DNA of 64,000 nucleotides from an uncultured Desulfobacter sp. (GTDB lineage: Bacteria > Desulfobacterota > Desulfobacteria > Desulfobacterales > Desulfobacteraceae): contig NZ_OY762614.1 in assembly GCF_963666145.1 (NCBI RefSeq), positions 1,970,001 to 2,034,000 on the forward strand, in the 5' to 3' direction. Position 1 is the stretch's first letter. Every line of letters starts with the position of its first letter. The position numbers were made by a program, and so were the translations under genes. The notes below the pieces were generated by a model. The model did no database searches, was not told where the DNA came from, and saw nothing but the letters and a program-made list of their open reading frames with translations. Shown piece by piece: positions 44,612 to 53,939 of this stretch.

Positions 44612-45700
44612 ATGAAACGTTTATCCTTTATTTTTGATGACCGGCTGGGTCTCCCGCTTCTCCTGGCACTGGGTGCCGCCATGGTGCTGGTGCCGACGCT
44701 GAACCTGATGGTGCCGGAAACTAGTTTTTTCCATGTCTCCACATTTACCATGTCCCTGTGGGGAAAATACCTGACCTATGCCATGCTGGCCCTTGCGGTG
44801 GACATTGTGTGGGGGTATCTGGGTATTTTAAGTCTGGGCCATGGGGTTTTCTTTGGACTGGGCGGCTATGCCATGGGCATGTATCTCATGCGCCAGATCG
44901 GCACAAGGGGCGAATACGGCCACCCCATTCTCCCGGATTTCATGGTATTTTTGAACTGGGACAAGCTGCCCTGGTTCTGGCACGGGTTTGACATGTTCCC
45001 CTTTGCCGCGGTCATGATTATACTGATCCCCTGCCTGCTGGCCTTTGTCTTCGGTTGGTTTGCCTTTAAATCAAGGGTTACCGGGGTTTATCTCTCGATC
45101 ATCACCCAGGCATTAACCTTTTCGTTCATGCTGGCCTTTTTCAGAAACGAAATGGGATTCGGCGGCAACAACGGCCTGACCGACTTTAAGGATCTCTTAG
45201 GATTCTCGCTGCTCAATGACCAAGCCAAAGCCGCGCTTTTTGCCGTCACGGCCGGGGTTTTGATCCTTGCCTACATTGCCTGCCGGTATCTGGTCTCCTC
45301 AAAACTTGGACGGGTCCTGGCGGCCATACGGGACGCCGAAGACCGGGTAAGGTTTTGCGGGTACAATGTTGAAAATGTAAAACTGTGGATCTTTGTCTTT
45401 TCCGCCGCCATTGCCGGTATAGCCGGCGCCTTGTATGTCCCCCAGGTGGGCATCATCAACCCGTCGGAATTTTCCCCGATCAACTCCATTGAAATTGTGG
45501 TCTGGGTGGCCGTGGGCGGCAGGGGAACCCTGTACGGTGCGGTTGCAGGGGCCCTGGCGGTCAACTGGGCCAAAAGTTATTTGACCGGTGCCCTGCCCGA
45601 TGCCTGGTTGTTTGCCCTGGGCGCACTTTTTATTGTGGTAACGATTTTTCTTCCCAAGGGGATTGCAGGCCTGATCCGGCTTAAAAAGGAGGCCGCATGA
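44612..45700 (+). CDS. urtC: Urea ABC transporter permease UrtC
   Basis: A 362-residue LivM-type permease that pairs with UrtB. Ten or so hydrophobic segments are visible, with family motifs WGYLGILSLGHGVFFGLGGYAMG, GFGGNNGLTDF, AIRDAEDRVRFCGYN and VWVAVGGRGTLYGAVAGAL. Its stop overlaps the urtD start by 4 bp (ATGA), so translation is coupled. Confidence 0.96.
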   Translation: MKRLSFIFDDRLGLPLLLALGAAMVLVPTLNLMVPETSFFHVSTFTMSLWGKYLTYAMLALAVDIVWGYLGILSLGHGVFFGLGGYAMGMYLMRQIGTRGEYGHPILPDFMVFLNWDKLPWFWHGFDMFPFAAVMIILIPCLLAFVFGWFAFKSRVTGVYLSIITQALTFSFMLAFFRNEMGFGGNNGLTDFKDLLGFSLLNDQAKAALFAVTAGVLILAYIACRYLVSSKLGRVLAAIRDAEDRVRFCGYNVENVKLWIFVFSAAIAGIAGALYVPQVGIINPSEFSPINSIEIVVWVAVGGRGTLYGAVAGALAVNWAKSYLTGALPDAWLFALGALFIVVTIFLPKGIAGLIRLKKEAA

Positions 45701-46530
45701 TTCAACCGATAAAAGCCTTCCGGGAATTCTGGCCACGGGATCGTGTGTTTGATTTTTTAATCCCTGATGTCCCGCCCGTTCTGGACACCAGTCACAAGGT
45801 CATTCTGTACCTTGAAGGGATCAGCGTCAGCTTTGACGGATTTAAAGCCATCAATGACCTGAATCTCTATGTGGATGAAGGGGAGCTGCGCTGTATTATC
45901 GGTCCCAACGGCGCCGGAAAGACCACCATGATGGACATCATCACCGGGAAAACCCGACCCGATTCCGGTGTTGCCTGGTTCGGCCAGACCATCAACCTGT
46001 TAAAGCATACGGAGCCTGAAATAGCAGAGGCCGGCATCGGCAGAAAATTTCAAAAGCCCACCGTATTTGAGGAGCATACCGTTTACGAGAATCTTGAACT
46101 TGCCATGGCAGCGGACAAACGGGTACTTCCCACACTGTTTTCAACACTGTCGGGCGAGCAGCGGGACATGATCGACCAGACCCTTAAAATCGTTGGTCTG
46201 TCAGAAGCCTTTAAAACACGGGCAGGCGCCCTTTCCCACGGCCAGAAGCAATGGCTTGAAATCGGGATGCTCTTAATGCAGAAACCCGTCCTGATGCTGG
46301 TGGACGAACCGGTGGCGGGCATGACCCGCCAGGAGATGGAAAAAACCGCCGAACTTCTGACCTCCCTTGCCGGCACACGTTCAATCATCGTTGTTGAACA
46401 TGACATGGATTTTGTCAGGTCCATTGCAAAAAAAGTAACGGTGCTTCACCAGGGATCCATCCTGGCCGAAGGCAACATGGACGAGATCCAAAACAATCAA
46501 AAGGTCCGGGAAGTCTACCTGGGAGAATAA
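45697..46530 (+). CDS. urtD: Urea ABC transporter ATP-binding protein UrtD
   Basis: A 277-residue LivG-type ATPase on the cytoplasmic face. After a ~35-residue extension it has Walker A GPNGAGKTTMMD, the signature LSHGQKQWLEIGMLLM, Walker B VLMLVDEPVAGM and the H-loop VVEHDMDFV. GIGRKFQKPTVFEEHTV is typical of urea-type subunits. It lies between urtC (4-bp overlap) and urtE (3-bp gap). Confidence 0.96.
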   Translation: MIQPIKAFREFWPRDRVFDFLIPDVPPVLDTSHKVILYLEGISVSFDGFKAINDLNLYVDEGELRCIIGPNGAGKTTMMDIITGKTRPDSGVAWFGQTINLLKHTEPEIAEAGIGRKFQKPTVFEEHTVYENLELAMAADKRVLPTLFSTLSGEQRDMIDQTLKIVGLSEAFKTRAGALSHGQKQWLEIGMLLMQKPVLMLVDEPVAGMTRQEMEKTAELLTSLAGTRSIIVVEHDMDFVRSIAKKVTVLHQGSILAEGNMDEIQNNQKVREVYLGE

Positions 46531-46533
46531 CGC

Positions 46534-47226
46534 ATGCTTACAATAGAAAACCTGAACCAGTATTACGGTGAAAGCCATACCCTGTGGGACCTTTCGCTTT
46601 CGATCAAGGAGAAATGCTGCACCTGCCTGATGGGCAGAAACGGGGTGGGCAAAACAACATTACTCAACTGCATCATGGGCCTTATTCCCGTTAAAAGCGG
46701 CAGTATATCCTTTAAGGGCGACAATATCATAAAAAAAAGAGCCGAACACCGGGCAGGCCTGGGCATTGGCTATGTTCCCCAGGGCCGCCAGATTTTTCCG
46801 CTCATGACCGTTGAAGAGAACCTGACCATCGGCCTGACCACCGCCGGAAAGGGGAAAAAAATTCCAGACCTGGTTTTTGAGCTTTTTCCTGTGTTAAAAG
46901 AGATGTTGAAACGCCGGGGCGGGGATCTTTCGGGTGGGCAGCAGCAGCAGCTCGCCATTGGAAGGGCATTGGTGCTGGACCCCACCCTGCTGATCCTGGA
47001 TGAACCCTGTGAAGGCATCCAGCCCAACATTGTCCAGGAGATTGGTGATATTATTAGAAGATTGGTTCAGGAGGTGGATATGACCGTACTTTTGGTGGAA
47101 CAAAAACTTCACTTTGTCAAACAGACGGCAGATCACTTTTTTATCATGGACCGAGGACGGCTCATGGCCGACGGCAATATTTCACAGCTGAACGAAGAAT
47201 TGATCAGCAAATATCTGACCGTATAA
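46534..47226 (+). CDS. urtE: Urea ABC transporter ATP-binding protein UrtE
   Basis: A 230-residue LivF-type ATPase, partner of UrtD. Visible are NLNQYYGESHTLWDLS, Walker A GRNGVGKTTLLN, YVPQGRQIFPLMTVEENL, signature LSGGQQQQLAIGRAL and Walker B LLILDEPCEGIQPNI; the EGIQP variant is a UrtE hallmark. It is followed 7 bp later by ureD, so uptake and urease genes form a single transcription unit. Confidence 0.96.
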   Translation: MLTIENLNQYYGESHTLWDLSLSIKEKCCTCLMGRNGVGKTTLLNCIMGLIPVKSGSISFKGDNIIKKRAEHRAGLGIGYVPQGRQIFPLMTVEENLTIGLTTAGKGKKIPDLVFELFPVLKEMLKRRGGDLSGGQQQQLAIGRALVLDPTLLILDEPCEGIQPNIVQEIGDIIRRLVQEVDMTVLLVEQKLHFVKQTADHFFIMDRGRLMADGNISQLNEELISKYLTV

Positions 47227-47233
47227 TTTTAAT

Positions 47234-48061
47234 ATGTGTTCACTTCCCCAAAAAGCTGGCTGGTATGCGTCTTTAGATCTTTACCTTGAAAAAAAAGAGG
47301 ATAAAACCGTACTGGCAAAGACAAACCGCCAAGGTCCGCTGACCATTCAGCAGCCTTTATATGCCGAAGACGGGACCTGCCACATTTATCTGCTGCATCC
47401 ACCGGGCGGTCTTGTGGGTGGTGATCGCCTTGACCTGGCCGTTTATGCAGGGAAAAACACCCACACCCTTTTGACCACGCCGGGGGCGACTAAGTTTTAC
47501 CGGTCCAGCGGCCCGGAGGCGGTGCAGAACCAGACCTTGACTGTGGCCGGCGGATCGGTTCTGGAGTGGTTTCCCCAGGAGACCATTTTATTTGAAGGAG
47601 CCAACAGCGGTCTTGCAACAACGATTCATCTTGCTCCGAGGGCGGTCTTTATGGGATGGGAAATTTTATGTTTGGGACTGCCCGCACTCAAAAAGACCTT
47701 TGACCGAGGGCAGCTGAATGCGACTGTTACCCTGTTCAACGACGCAATCCCGCTGCTGTTTGAAAAGCTCAAGATTAAAGGTAAAAAGGATCTTGCGGGA
47801 CCGGCGGGATTAAGGAATCAGCCGGTTTCGGCAACCTTCTGGGCATATCCGGTCCAGGAACAACTCTTCAGGCAGGTTCAGGACAACGCGCCCCCGCTTA
47901 AGGAAAATTTTGGCATGACATTAATGGACGACCTGCTTGTGGCCCGATACCTGGGCGACCACCCCGGAAGAGCCAAAGAACAATTTGAAACCCTGCGGCA
48001 GGCCCTTGCCCCTGAACTGACGGGCAGGCAGGCTGCCGTTCCAAGGATATGGAACACTTAA
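47234..48061 (+). CDS. ureD: Urease accessory protein UreD
   Basis: UreD (UreH) forms the UreDFG complex on apo-urease and channels nickel to the active site. The 275-residue protein shows the family blocks LLHPPGGLVGGDRL, LLTTPGATKFYRS, LEWFPQETILFEGA and MGWEILCLGLPA. ATG 47234 lies 7 bp after urtE with no strong ribosome site, suggesting translational coupling. It is the first gene of the ureDABCEFG block. Confidence 0.95.
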   Translation: MCSLPQKAGWYASLDLYLEKKEDKTVLAKTNRQGPLTIQQPLYAEDGTCHIYLLHPPGGLVGGDRLDLAVYAGKNTHTLLTTPGATKFYRSSGPEAVQNQTLTVAGGSVLEWFPQETILFEGANSGLATTIHLAPRAVFMGWEILCLGLPALKKTFDRGQLNATVTLFNDAIPLLFEKLKIKGKKDLAGPAGLRNQPVSATFWAYPVQEQLFRQVQDNAPPLKENFGMTLMDDLLVARYLGDHPGRAKEQFETLRQALAPELTGRQAAVPRIWNT

Positions 48062-48077
48062 ACGACGAGGATAACCA

Positions 48078-48380
48078 ATGGATCTTACCCCCAGAGAAAA
48101 AGACAAACTGTTGATCTTTACGGCAGCGCTGCTTGCCGAACGGCGCAAGGCCAAAGGGCTGCTGCTCAACTATCCCGAGGCTGTCGCATTTATCAGTGCA
48201 GCGGTCATGGAAGGCGCACGGGAAGGCAAAACCGTTGCAGAACTTATGGACTACGGTCGCACCCTTCTGAGCAAAGAAGAGGTCATGGACGGTGTCGCCG
48301 AAATGATCCATGATGTGCAGGTTGAAGCCACATTCCCCGACGGCACCAAGCTGGTCACCGTCCATAACCCCATACACTGA
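48078..48380 (+). CDS. ureA: Urease gamma subunit
   Basis: The smallest structural subunit of urease (100 residues), with the family sequence LTPREKDKLLIFTAALLAERRKAKGLLLNYPEAVA and VMDGVAEMIHDVQVEATFPDGTKLVTVHNPI. The start ATG follows ACGAGGATAACCA. It assembles with UreB and UreC into (alpha-beta-gamma)3 trimers in the cytoplasm. Confidence 0.98.
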   Translation: MDLTPREKDKLLIFTAALLAERRKAKGLLLNYPEAVAFISAAVMEGAREGKTVAELMDYGRTLLSKEEVMDGVAEMIHDVQVEATFPDGTKLVTVHNPIH

Positions 48381-48393
48381 ACGAGAGGTTGCC

Positions 48394-48714
48394 ATGATTC
48401 CAGGAGAAATAATTACACAACCCGGAGACATTACCATCAATGACGGACGCCAGACCTTGAGCGTTAAGGTGGTCAACAGCGGCGACAGACCGATTCAGGT
48501 GGGGTCCCATTACCATTTTTATGAAACCAACAAGGCGCTCTCCTTTGACCGGGAATCCGCCCGAGGATTTCGCCTCAACATTCCGTCGGGAACCGCCATC
48601 CGGTTTGAACCGGGGCTTGAGCGGACAGTGGAGTTGGTGGCCTATGCGGGAGCACGCAGGGTGTTCGGATTTAATCAAAAGATCATGGGAAACCTTGACG
48701 GCGGGTCCAACTAA
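48394..48714 (+). CDS. ureB: Urease beta subunit
   Basis: A 106-residue structural subunit with the family motifs MIPGEII, VVNSGDRPIQVGSHYHFYETN, LSFDRESARGFRLNIPSGTAIRFEPG and AGARRVFGFNQ. I chose ATG 48394, preceded by GAGAGGTTGCC, rather than upstream in-frame codons that overlap ureA. Ten bases separate it from ureC. Confidence 0.97.
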   Translation: MIPGEIITQPGDITINDGRQTLSVKVVNSGDRPIQVGSHYHFYETNKALSFDRESARGFRLNIPSGTAIRFEPGLERTVELVAYAGARRVFGFNQKIMGNLDGGSN

Positions 48715-48723
48715 GGAGGGGAT

Positions 48724-50427
48724 ATGACAACCATTAGCAGAAAAGCTTACGCAGAGATGTTCGGCCCCACCACCGGAGACAGGGTAAGACTGGCGGATAC
48801 CGAGTTATTTATTGAAGTTGAAGAGGACAAAACCATTTACGGCGAAGAGGTCAAATTCGGCGGGGGAAAAACCATCCGGGACGGCATGGGACAAAGTCAG
48901 GCCTCGTGCAAGGATGCCGTAGATATGGTGATTACCAATGCCCTGATCGTCGACCACTGGGGCATTGTCAAAGCCGATGTGGGTATTAAGAACGGCCGGA
49001 TTCACGGTATCGGAAAGGCCGGCAACCCCGATGTCCAGCCCGGGATTAACATTATTGTGGGCCCCGGTACGGAAGCGGTCGCCGGAGAAGGCCATATCCT
49101 TACGGCCGGCGGCATTGACGCCCACATTCATTTTATTGCCCCCCAGCAGATTGAAGAGGCCCTTGCCTCGGGTATCACCACCATGCTTGGCGGCGGCACC
49201 GGCCCTGCCACAGGGACCAATGCCACCACCTGCACCCCGGGCCCCTGGAATATCGTCAAAATGCTCCAGGCCGCCGATGCCTTTCCCATGAATCTGGGGT
49301 TTATGGGAAAGGGCAATGCCAGTTTGCCCATTGCCCTTGAAGAACAGGTGGCGGCAGGGGCCATGGGCTTAAAGCTCCACGAAGACTGGGGAACTACACC
49401 GGCGGTGATTGACAACTGTCTTGCCGTTGCAGACAAGCTGGACTTTCAGGTGGCCATCCACACGGACACCCTTAACGAATCCGGATTTGTGGAACAGACC
49501 ATGGACGCCTTTAAGGGCCGTACCATTCACACCTTCCACACCGAAGGGGCCGGCGGCGGCCATGCGCCGGACATTATCCGTGCCTGTGAGCTGCCCAATG
49601 TACTGCCCTCGTCAACCAACCCCACCCGGCCTTACACAGTCAACACCATCGACGAGCACCTGGACATGCTCATGGTCTGCCACCACCTGAGTCCTAAAAT
49701 TGCCGAGGACATCGCCTTTGCCGAGTCCCGTATCAGAAGGGAGACCATTGCGGCCGAAGATATTCTCCATGACCTGGGCGCATTTTCCATGATCGCATCG
49801 GACTCCCAGGCCATGGGCCGGGTGGGAGAGGTGATCATCAGAACCTGGCAGACCGCTCACAAAATGAAAGTGCAGCGGGGCAGCCTGAAGCAGGACCCAT
49901 CCACCCACGACAATAACAGGGTGAAACGGTATATTTCAAAATATACGATCAACCCGGCCATCTGCCACGGGGTTTCCCATGAGGTCGGATCGGTTGAAAA
50001 AGGAAAATTTGCCGACCTGGTGCTGTGGAAACCCGCTCTGTTCGGGGTCAAACCTTCCCTGATCATTAAGGGCGGCATGATCGCGCTGGCCCCCATGGGA
50101 GACCCCAACGCCTCCATTCCGTCACCCCAGCCCGTTCATTACCGGCCCATGTTCGGCGCCTTTGGCCGGGCCCGACATGAAACGTCCATCTCCTTTGTAT
50201 CGGGGATGGCTTTGGAAAAGGGCATGCTGGACAACGCCGGCCTGCAATCGATTCTTGTTTCGGTTAAGAATTGCCGGGCCATAGGCAAAAAGAATATGAT
50301 CCACAACACCTATCAGCCCCATATGGAAGTTGATCCCCAGACCTACGAGGTTCGGGCCGATGGAGAACTGTTAACCTGCGAACCCGCGTCGGTGCTCCCC
50401 ATGGCGCAACGCTACTTTTTGTTTTAA
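48724..50427 (+). CDS. ureC: Urease alpha (catalytic) subunit
   Basis: The nickel-containing catalytic subunit that hydrolyses urea to ammonia and carbamate (567 residues, full length). Nickel-site elements are visible: GGIDAHIHFI, the carbamylated lysine in MGLKLHEDWG, VAIHTDTLNE, HTFHTEGAGGGHAPDI with the flap region and MVCHHLSP, and SDSQAMGRVGEV. GVSHEVGSVEKGKFADLVLW closes the barrel. The start ATG follows AAGGAGGGGAT, the strongest ribosome site of the cluster. Confidence 0.99.
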   Translation: MTTISRKAYAEMFGPTTGDRVRLADTELFIEVEEDKTIYGEEVKFGGGKTIRDGMGQSQASCKDAVDMVITNALIVDHWGIVKADVGIKNGRIHGIGKAGNPDVQPGINIIVGPGTEAVAGEGHILTAGGIDAHIHFIAPQQIEEALASGITTMLGGGTGPATGTNATTCTPGPWNIVKMLQAADAFPMNLGFMGKGNASLPIALEEQVAAGAMGLKLHEDWGTTPAVIDNCLAVADKLDFQVAIHTDTLNESGFVEQTMDAFKGRTIHTFHTEGAGGGHAPDIIRACELPNVLPSSTNPTRPYTVNTIDEHLDMLMVCHHLSPKIAEDIAFAESRIRRETIAAEDILHDLGAFSMIASDSQAMGRVGEVIIRTWQTAHKMKVQRGSLKQDPSTHDNNRVKRYISKYTINPAICHGVSHEVGSVEKGKFADLVLWKPALFGVKPSLIIKGGMIALAPMGDPNASIPSPQPVHYRPMFGAFGRARHETSISFVSGMALEKGMLDNAGLQSILVSVKNCRAIGKKNMIHNTYQPHMEVDPQTYEVRADGELLTCEPASVLPMAQRYFLF

Positions 50428-50429
50428 TT

Positions 50430-50876
50430 ATGATTGAATTAACCCATAAAACCCAGGACCAAACGCCCGAAGCAACTACCCTGACCCTGCCCTGGGAAAA
50501 AAGAATCAAAAGCCGACAGCGGGTGGTACTTGACAACAACGCTGAGGCCGGCCTGTTTCTTGAACGGGGAGAAATTTTGCGACACGGAGATACGCTGAGC
50601 AGTGATGACGGGTTCCGTGTAAAGATTATTGCCGCCCATGAACAGGTGTCCACAGCCCGGGCCAAAACCCCACGGCAGCTGAACCTTGCATGCTACCATC
50701 TGGGCAACCGTCACGTGGACCTTGAAATCCGGGACGCCTATGTGCGTTATCCCCATGATCACGTTTTAGACGAAATGGTCAAAGGACTTGGTTTAACCAT
50801 CACTGTGGAGCAGGCTCCTTTTGAGCCTGAAACAGGGGCATACGGCAATGGGCACCACCACCATCACCACGAATGA
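50430..50876 (+). CDS. ureE: Urease accessory protein UreE (nickel metallochaperone)
   Basis: UreE binds nickel and hands it to UreG. The 148-residue protein has the peptide-binding N-terminal domain (RQRVVLDNNAEAGLFLERGEIL) and a metal-binding C-terminal domain (LACYHLGNRHVDLEI), ending in a six-histidine tail that adds nickel storage capacity. Its 3' end overlaps the proposed ureF start by 29 bp, so the His-rich tail is read in a second frame. Confidence 0.95.
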   Translation: MIELTHKTQDQTPEATTLTLPWEKRIKSRQRVVLDNNAEAGLFLERGEILRHGDTLSSDDGFRVKIIAAHEQVSTARAKTPRQLNLACYHLGNRHVDLEIRDAYVRYPHDHVLDEMVKGLGLTITVEQAPFEPETGAYGNGHHHHHHE

Positions 50877-51606
50877 ACCCAGCCCACCGGAACCGGCCAT
50901 GGCGGCACCATGGCTGATCCGGCTCATGCACCTGGTAAGCCCGTCACTACCCACCGGGGGATTTGCCTATTCACAAGGGTTGGAATGGGCCATTGAAAAT
51001 GGCTGGGTCAATGACGAAACGACCCTGAAACAATGGCTTTTAAATGTTTTGGAAACCGGCATGGCCCATGTGGACATTCCGCTGCTCCAACGCCTTTACC
51101 AGGCGGTTGCGCATCAAGATATTGCCGCCTTTACCCGGGCGGCCCAGTGGGTAAGGGCCTGCCGGGAAACCAAAGAGCTTCGAAACGAAGAAGAACAACG
51201 GGGACGGGCCATGGCGACCATTATCAAAGAGCAGGGGCTTCGCCTCGACACCACGGTAAAATCTGCAAAAACGTTAAACCATGCTCCATGGCACCAAATC
51301 ATATCCTCATCCCAGCTGGCCGGGTTTGCATTTGCCGCAGCGCTATGGGAAATACCCATTCAGGGGGCAGCCCAAGGGTATCTATGGTCCTGGCTTGAAA
51401 ACCAGGTGCTGGCCGCCGTGAAAATTATTCCCCTGGGCCAGAGTTCCGGCCAGAGGGTGCTGGCACGGCTGACTCCTGCCATTGACACTGCGGTTGCCAC
51501 AGGCTTGCAGATTAAAGATATCGAAGGGATGGGAAGTTCCCTGCCGGCCCTGGGGTTGGCCGGCAGCAACCACGAGACACAATATACCAGACTTTTCAGG
51601 TCGTAA
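50848..51606 (+). CDS. ureF: Urease accessory protein UreF
   Basis: UreF acts with UreD and UreG as the GTPase-gating factor in nickel insertion. The protein is all-helical, with the family start region LMHLVSPSLPTGGFAYSQGLEWAIE and later LGQSSGQRVLARL. From ATG 50848 it has 252 residues, about 20 more at the N-terminus than usual; ATG 50899 (235 residues) is the alternative, but it has no ribosome site. AGGGG lies about 11 bases before 50848. Confidence 0.92.
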   Translation: MGTTTITTNEPSPPEPAMAAPWLIRLMHLVSPSLPTGGFAYSQGLEWAIENGWVNDETTLKQWLLNVLETGMAHVDIPLLQRLYQAVAHQDIAAFTRAAQWVRACRETKELRNEEEQRGRAMATIIKEQGLRLDTTVKSAKTLNHAPWHQIISSSQLAGFAFAAALWEIPIQGAAQGYLWSWLENQVLAAVKIIPLGQSSGQRVLARLTPAIDTAVATGLQIKDIEGMGSSLPALGLAGSNHETQYTRLFRS

Positions 51607-51629
51607 TTTTTAGAACAAGAGGAAAACAG

Positions 51630-52238
51630 ATGAGTAAAAAAGCACCCCTTCGCGTTGGCGTTGGAGGACCGGTGGGATCGGGCAAAACAGCACTGCTTGA
51701 GGCACTGTGCCTGAATATGAGAGACCGTTACGAACTTGCCGTGGTCACCAACGATATTTATACCCGGGAAGACCAGGATTTTTTGATCCGAAGGCAGGCA
51801 TTGTCTGCGGACAGAATCATGGGGGTTGAAACCGGGGGGTGTCCCCACACGGCCATCCGCGAAGATGCATCTATGAACCTGGCAGCAGTGGAAGACCTTT
51901 GCCAAAAATTTCCCAACCTAGATCTGGTGCTGGTGGAAAGCGGCGGAGACAACCTGAGCGCCACCTTCAGCCCGGAACTCGCCGATCTTGCCATTTATGT
52001 CATTGATGTTTCGGCAGGAGATAAAATTCCCCGTAAAGGGGGCCCTGGCATTACCCGGTCCGATCTCCTGGTGATCAACAAGGTGGATTTAGCCCCCCTG
52101 GTCGGCGCATCCCTTGAGATCATGGAACAGGACTCGCTCCGCATGAGAGGAGATAAGCCCTTTGTCTTTGCCAATATGAAAACCGGCAAAGGCGTTGATG
52201 AGATCATCGAATTTCTGATTCATGAAGGTATGCTTTGA
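51630..52238 (+). CDS. ureG: Urease accessory GTPase UreG
   Basis: UreG is a SIMIBI-class GTPase that powers nickel delivery to urease. The 202-residue protein shows the P-loop GVGGPVGSGKTALLEAL, the metal-binding ETGGCPHTAIREDASMN (Cys-Pro-His), LVLVESGGDNLSATFSPELAD and the base-recognition motif VINKVDLAP. The ribosome site is AAGAGGAAAACAG. It is the last gene of the urt-ure unit. Confidence 0.98.
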   Translation: MSKKAPLRVGVGGPVGSGKTALLEALCLNMRDRYELAVVTNDIYTREDQDFLIRRQALSADRIMGVETGGCPHTAIREDASMNLAAVEDLCQKFPNLDLVLVESGGDNLSATFSPELADLAIYVIDVSAGDKIPRKGGPGITRSDLLVINKVDLAPLVGASLEIMEQDSLRMRGDKPFVFANMKTGKGVDEIIEFLIHEGML

Positions 52239-52356
52239 TCTTGAATTAGTAACACCTTAGGCCCTTGGAATTGACACAAGCATATAGTACCCGATTGTTA
52301 GAACCGTAATCAGAATTTGTGCCGATGGTAAATATGTAGGGCGTAAACGCAGTATC

Positions 52357-53238
52357 TTATAAAGACATTACAGCCTTGGGATTGATTGTTTGCAAGGCAC
52401 TATAGTATTCGTGAATAACAAGATCTTTCTTATCAATCTCCTGATATTTATCAGTTCTTCCTTCACCAATGTCGAGGGCCATAGCATCTGAAATCGGGCC
52501 TGATTCAAAAAGAAAATGATATAGATTTTTTTCTATTGGCTTTTTGCCATAAATTCTTTTAAGTTTTTGTGGCCATGTATGCAAATCCTGTCGAAGGGCC
52601 ACAGCCGGATTATTGTTCACATAGGAATAAGATTGAATTTCTCCGATTCTCTCAAACAAAAGTATATCTTCGTAAATTTTTAAATATTTGGGATGGACGG
52701 TAATTACTAAGTCATCTGCATGGAAGGCATTAATCGCATATGACACAAGCATGCGGTTCCCCAGCATGGGGATTTTTTTGTCTCCTTTTCGATACAGCGG
52801 ATGTGAAGCCAGGCACCCTATTTCGACAAGGCGGCGCCCCTGGTCTCTTAACGCTCCCAGTTGCCGTCTAAATTCAGTATCCATGGGTAGGCCATGGCCG
52901 TCTTCTTGATTGTCCGGAAATATGCTGGCCGTATATATCGGCACACTGACAGCCTGCTCATCCGGCACACATCCCATCAAGATGACAACGTCAGAGTTCG
53001 AATGCTGTGGAATAATTCTCAATGGGGGAATGGAAGGCTTAATAAACCCGGCGTCTACATAAACATCATGCAACAAGCTGAAACAGGATAGATAATCGTC
53101 GACACTGGATGCTCTACGAAAAGTGACACGGTCCGGGTTAGTTTGAAAATCAGGAAGCCCAATCCGATTCATCTTTTTTCTGAGTTCCGCCATCGGACAA
53201 GGCACAAACGAGTTAAACAATGTATTTGATAAATTCAT
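52357..53238 (-). CDS. FeeM-like N-acyl amino acid synthase (GNAT fold)
   Basis: A 293-residue protein resembling the FeeM/PEP-CTERM-associated acyltransferase group, which transfers acyl groups from acyl-ACP to amino acids. Recognisable parts are the FRRASSVDDYLSCFSLLHDVYVDAGF start of the fold, SIFPDNQEDGHGLPMD, a central conserved VEIGCLASHPLYR and LVITVHPKYLKIYEDILLFE. It is related to acyl-homoserine lactone synthases. The product and partner genes are unknown; no acyl carrier protein is adjacent. It stands alone, leftward, with two pairs of direct repeats upstream. The start ATG 53238 has a poor ribosome site. Confidence 0.72.
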   Translation of the reverse strand: MNLSNTLFNSFVPCPMAELRKKMNRIGLPDFQTNPDRVTFRRASSVDDYLSCFSLLHDVYVDAGFIKPSIPPLRIIPQHSNSDVVILMGCVPDEQAVSVPIYTASIFPDNQEDGHGLPMDTEFRRQLGALRDQGRRLVEIGCLASHPLYRKGDKKIPMLGNRMLVSYAINAFHADDLVITVHPKYLKIYEDILLFERIGEIQSYSYVNNNPAVALRQDLHTWPQKLKRIYGKKPIEKNLYHFLFESGPISDAMALDIGEGRTDKYQEIDKKDLVIHEYYSALQTINPKAVMSL

Positions 53239-53746
53239 ACTTTTTTTCTTTTTTTGATAATGGGTTCAGATAAATTAATAATCCCGCTACGCTAATAGCA
53301 ATTTCAATACCACCTTATTACCTAAAAATTATCACCACCTTATTGAAATCCTTTTAATTCAATGCATTGCACTTTGAAAAACCCACCAAGTTTCCAGTTA
53401 AATTTATGTAAATACAGTCAATTGTTATAATTTGACGTATTTTCGGCACTGAATTAGCTAAAAAACATAAAAGTACTTTAACCATTCAAAAGAGTTACGA
53501 AATTTGCAGAGAAAGTTACGAAATTTGCAGCATTCGAAACCTAACAACAAAAAAATTTAGGCCGTGGAGATGAATGGTTGGATATTTCCAATGTCAGTCA
53601 TACCCCAGGACAGCTTACGTCAAGCATCCCGATTTTAACAAATGCCATGACAATGGATAAGCCGCCAGTCACTATAAAAAAACAATGCACAATCCAAGCC
53701 ATGCACCATATATAATTCTGATAGCACATTAGCCAAAGTTATTGTA
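53239..53746. other. Long intergenic region with two direct-repeat pairs
   Basis: AT-rich and gene-free. ACCACCTTATT occurs at 53309-53319 and 53334-53344 (25-bp period). AGTTACGAAATTTGCAG occurs at 53493-53509 and 53514-53530 (21-bp period, two helical turns). Both pairs lie upstream of the leftward FeeM-like gene and could be activator sites. Confidence 0.5.
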
Positions 53747-53838
53747 TAACAGCCATGGGCTGACCCGGGTTTTCACCGTGGTTCAGCCCACAACGAAAGT
53801 TGAAAGATCTGTGCAGGTTACACAGACTTTCTTATAAA
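53747..53838 (+). repeat. Intergenic repeat element, copy B
   Basis: This is the best-formed copy of the element at 8971. It has ACAGCCATGGGCTGACC, then GGTTCAGCCCACAA closing a stem with GGGCTGACC, then TTGAAAGATCTGTG...CACAGA closing a second stem, ending TTCTTATAAA. Just after it, 53836-53857 (AACTGCCATAGGATGATCCGGG) resembles the beginning of another unit. Confidence 0.78.
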
Positions 53839-53939
53839 CTGCCATAGGATGATCCGGGCCATCAACACTATAAATTCATCCTAGAATAAAATTAAAAATA
53901 ATTTAACAACGTATTGGTATCTCTATTTACAAATCCGTC

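Noticed and set aside
53493..53530. CRISPR array
   Set aside because: Only two repeat units of 17 bp with a 4-bp gap; there are no spacers of usual length and no cas genes.
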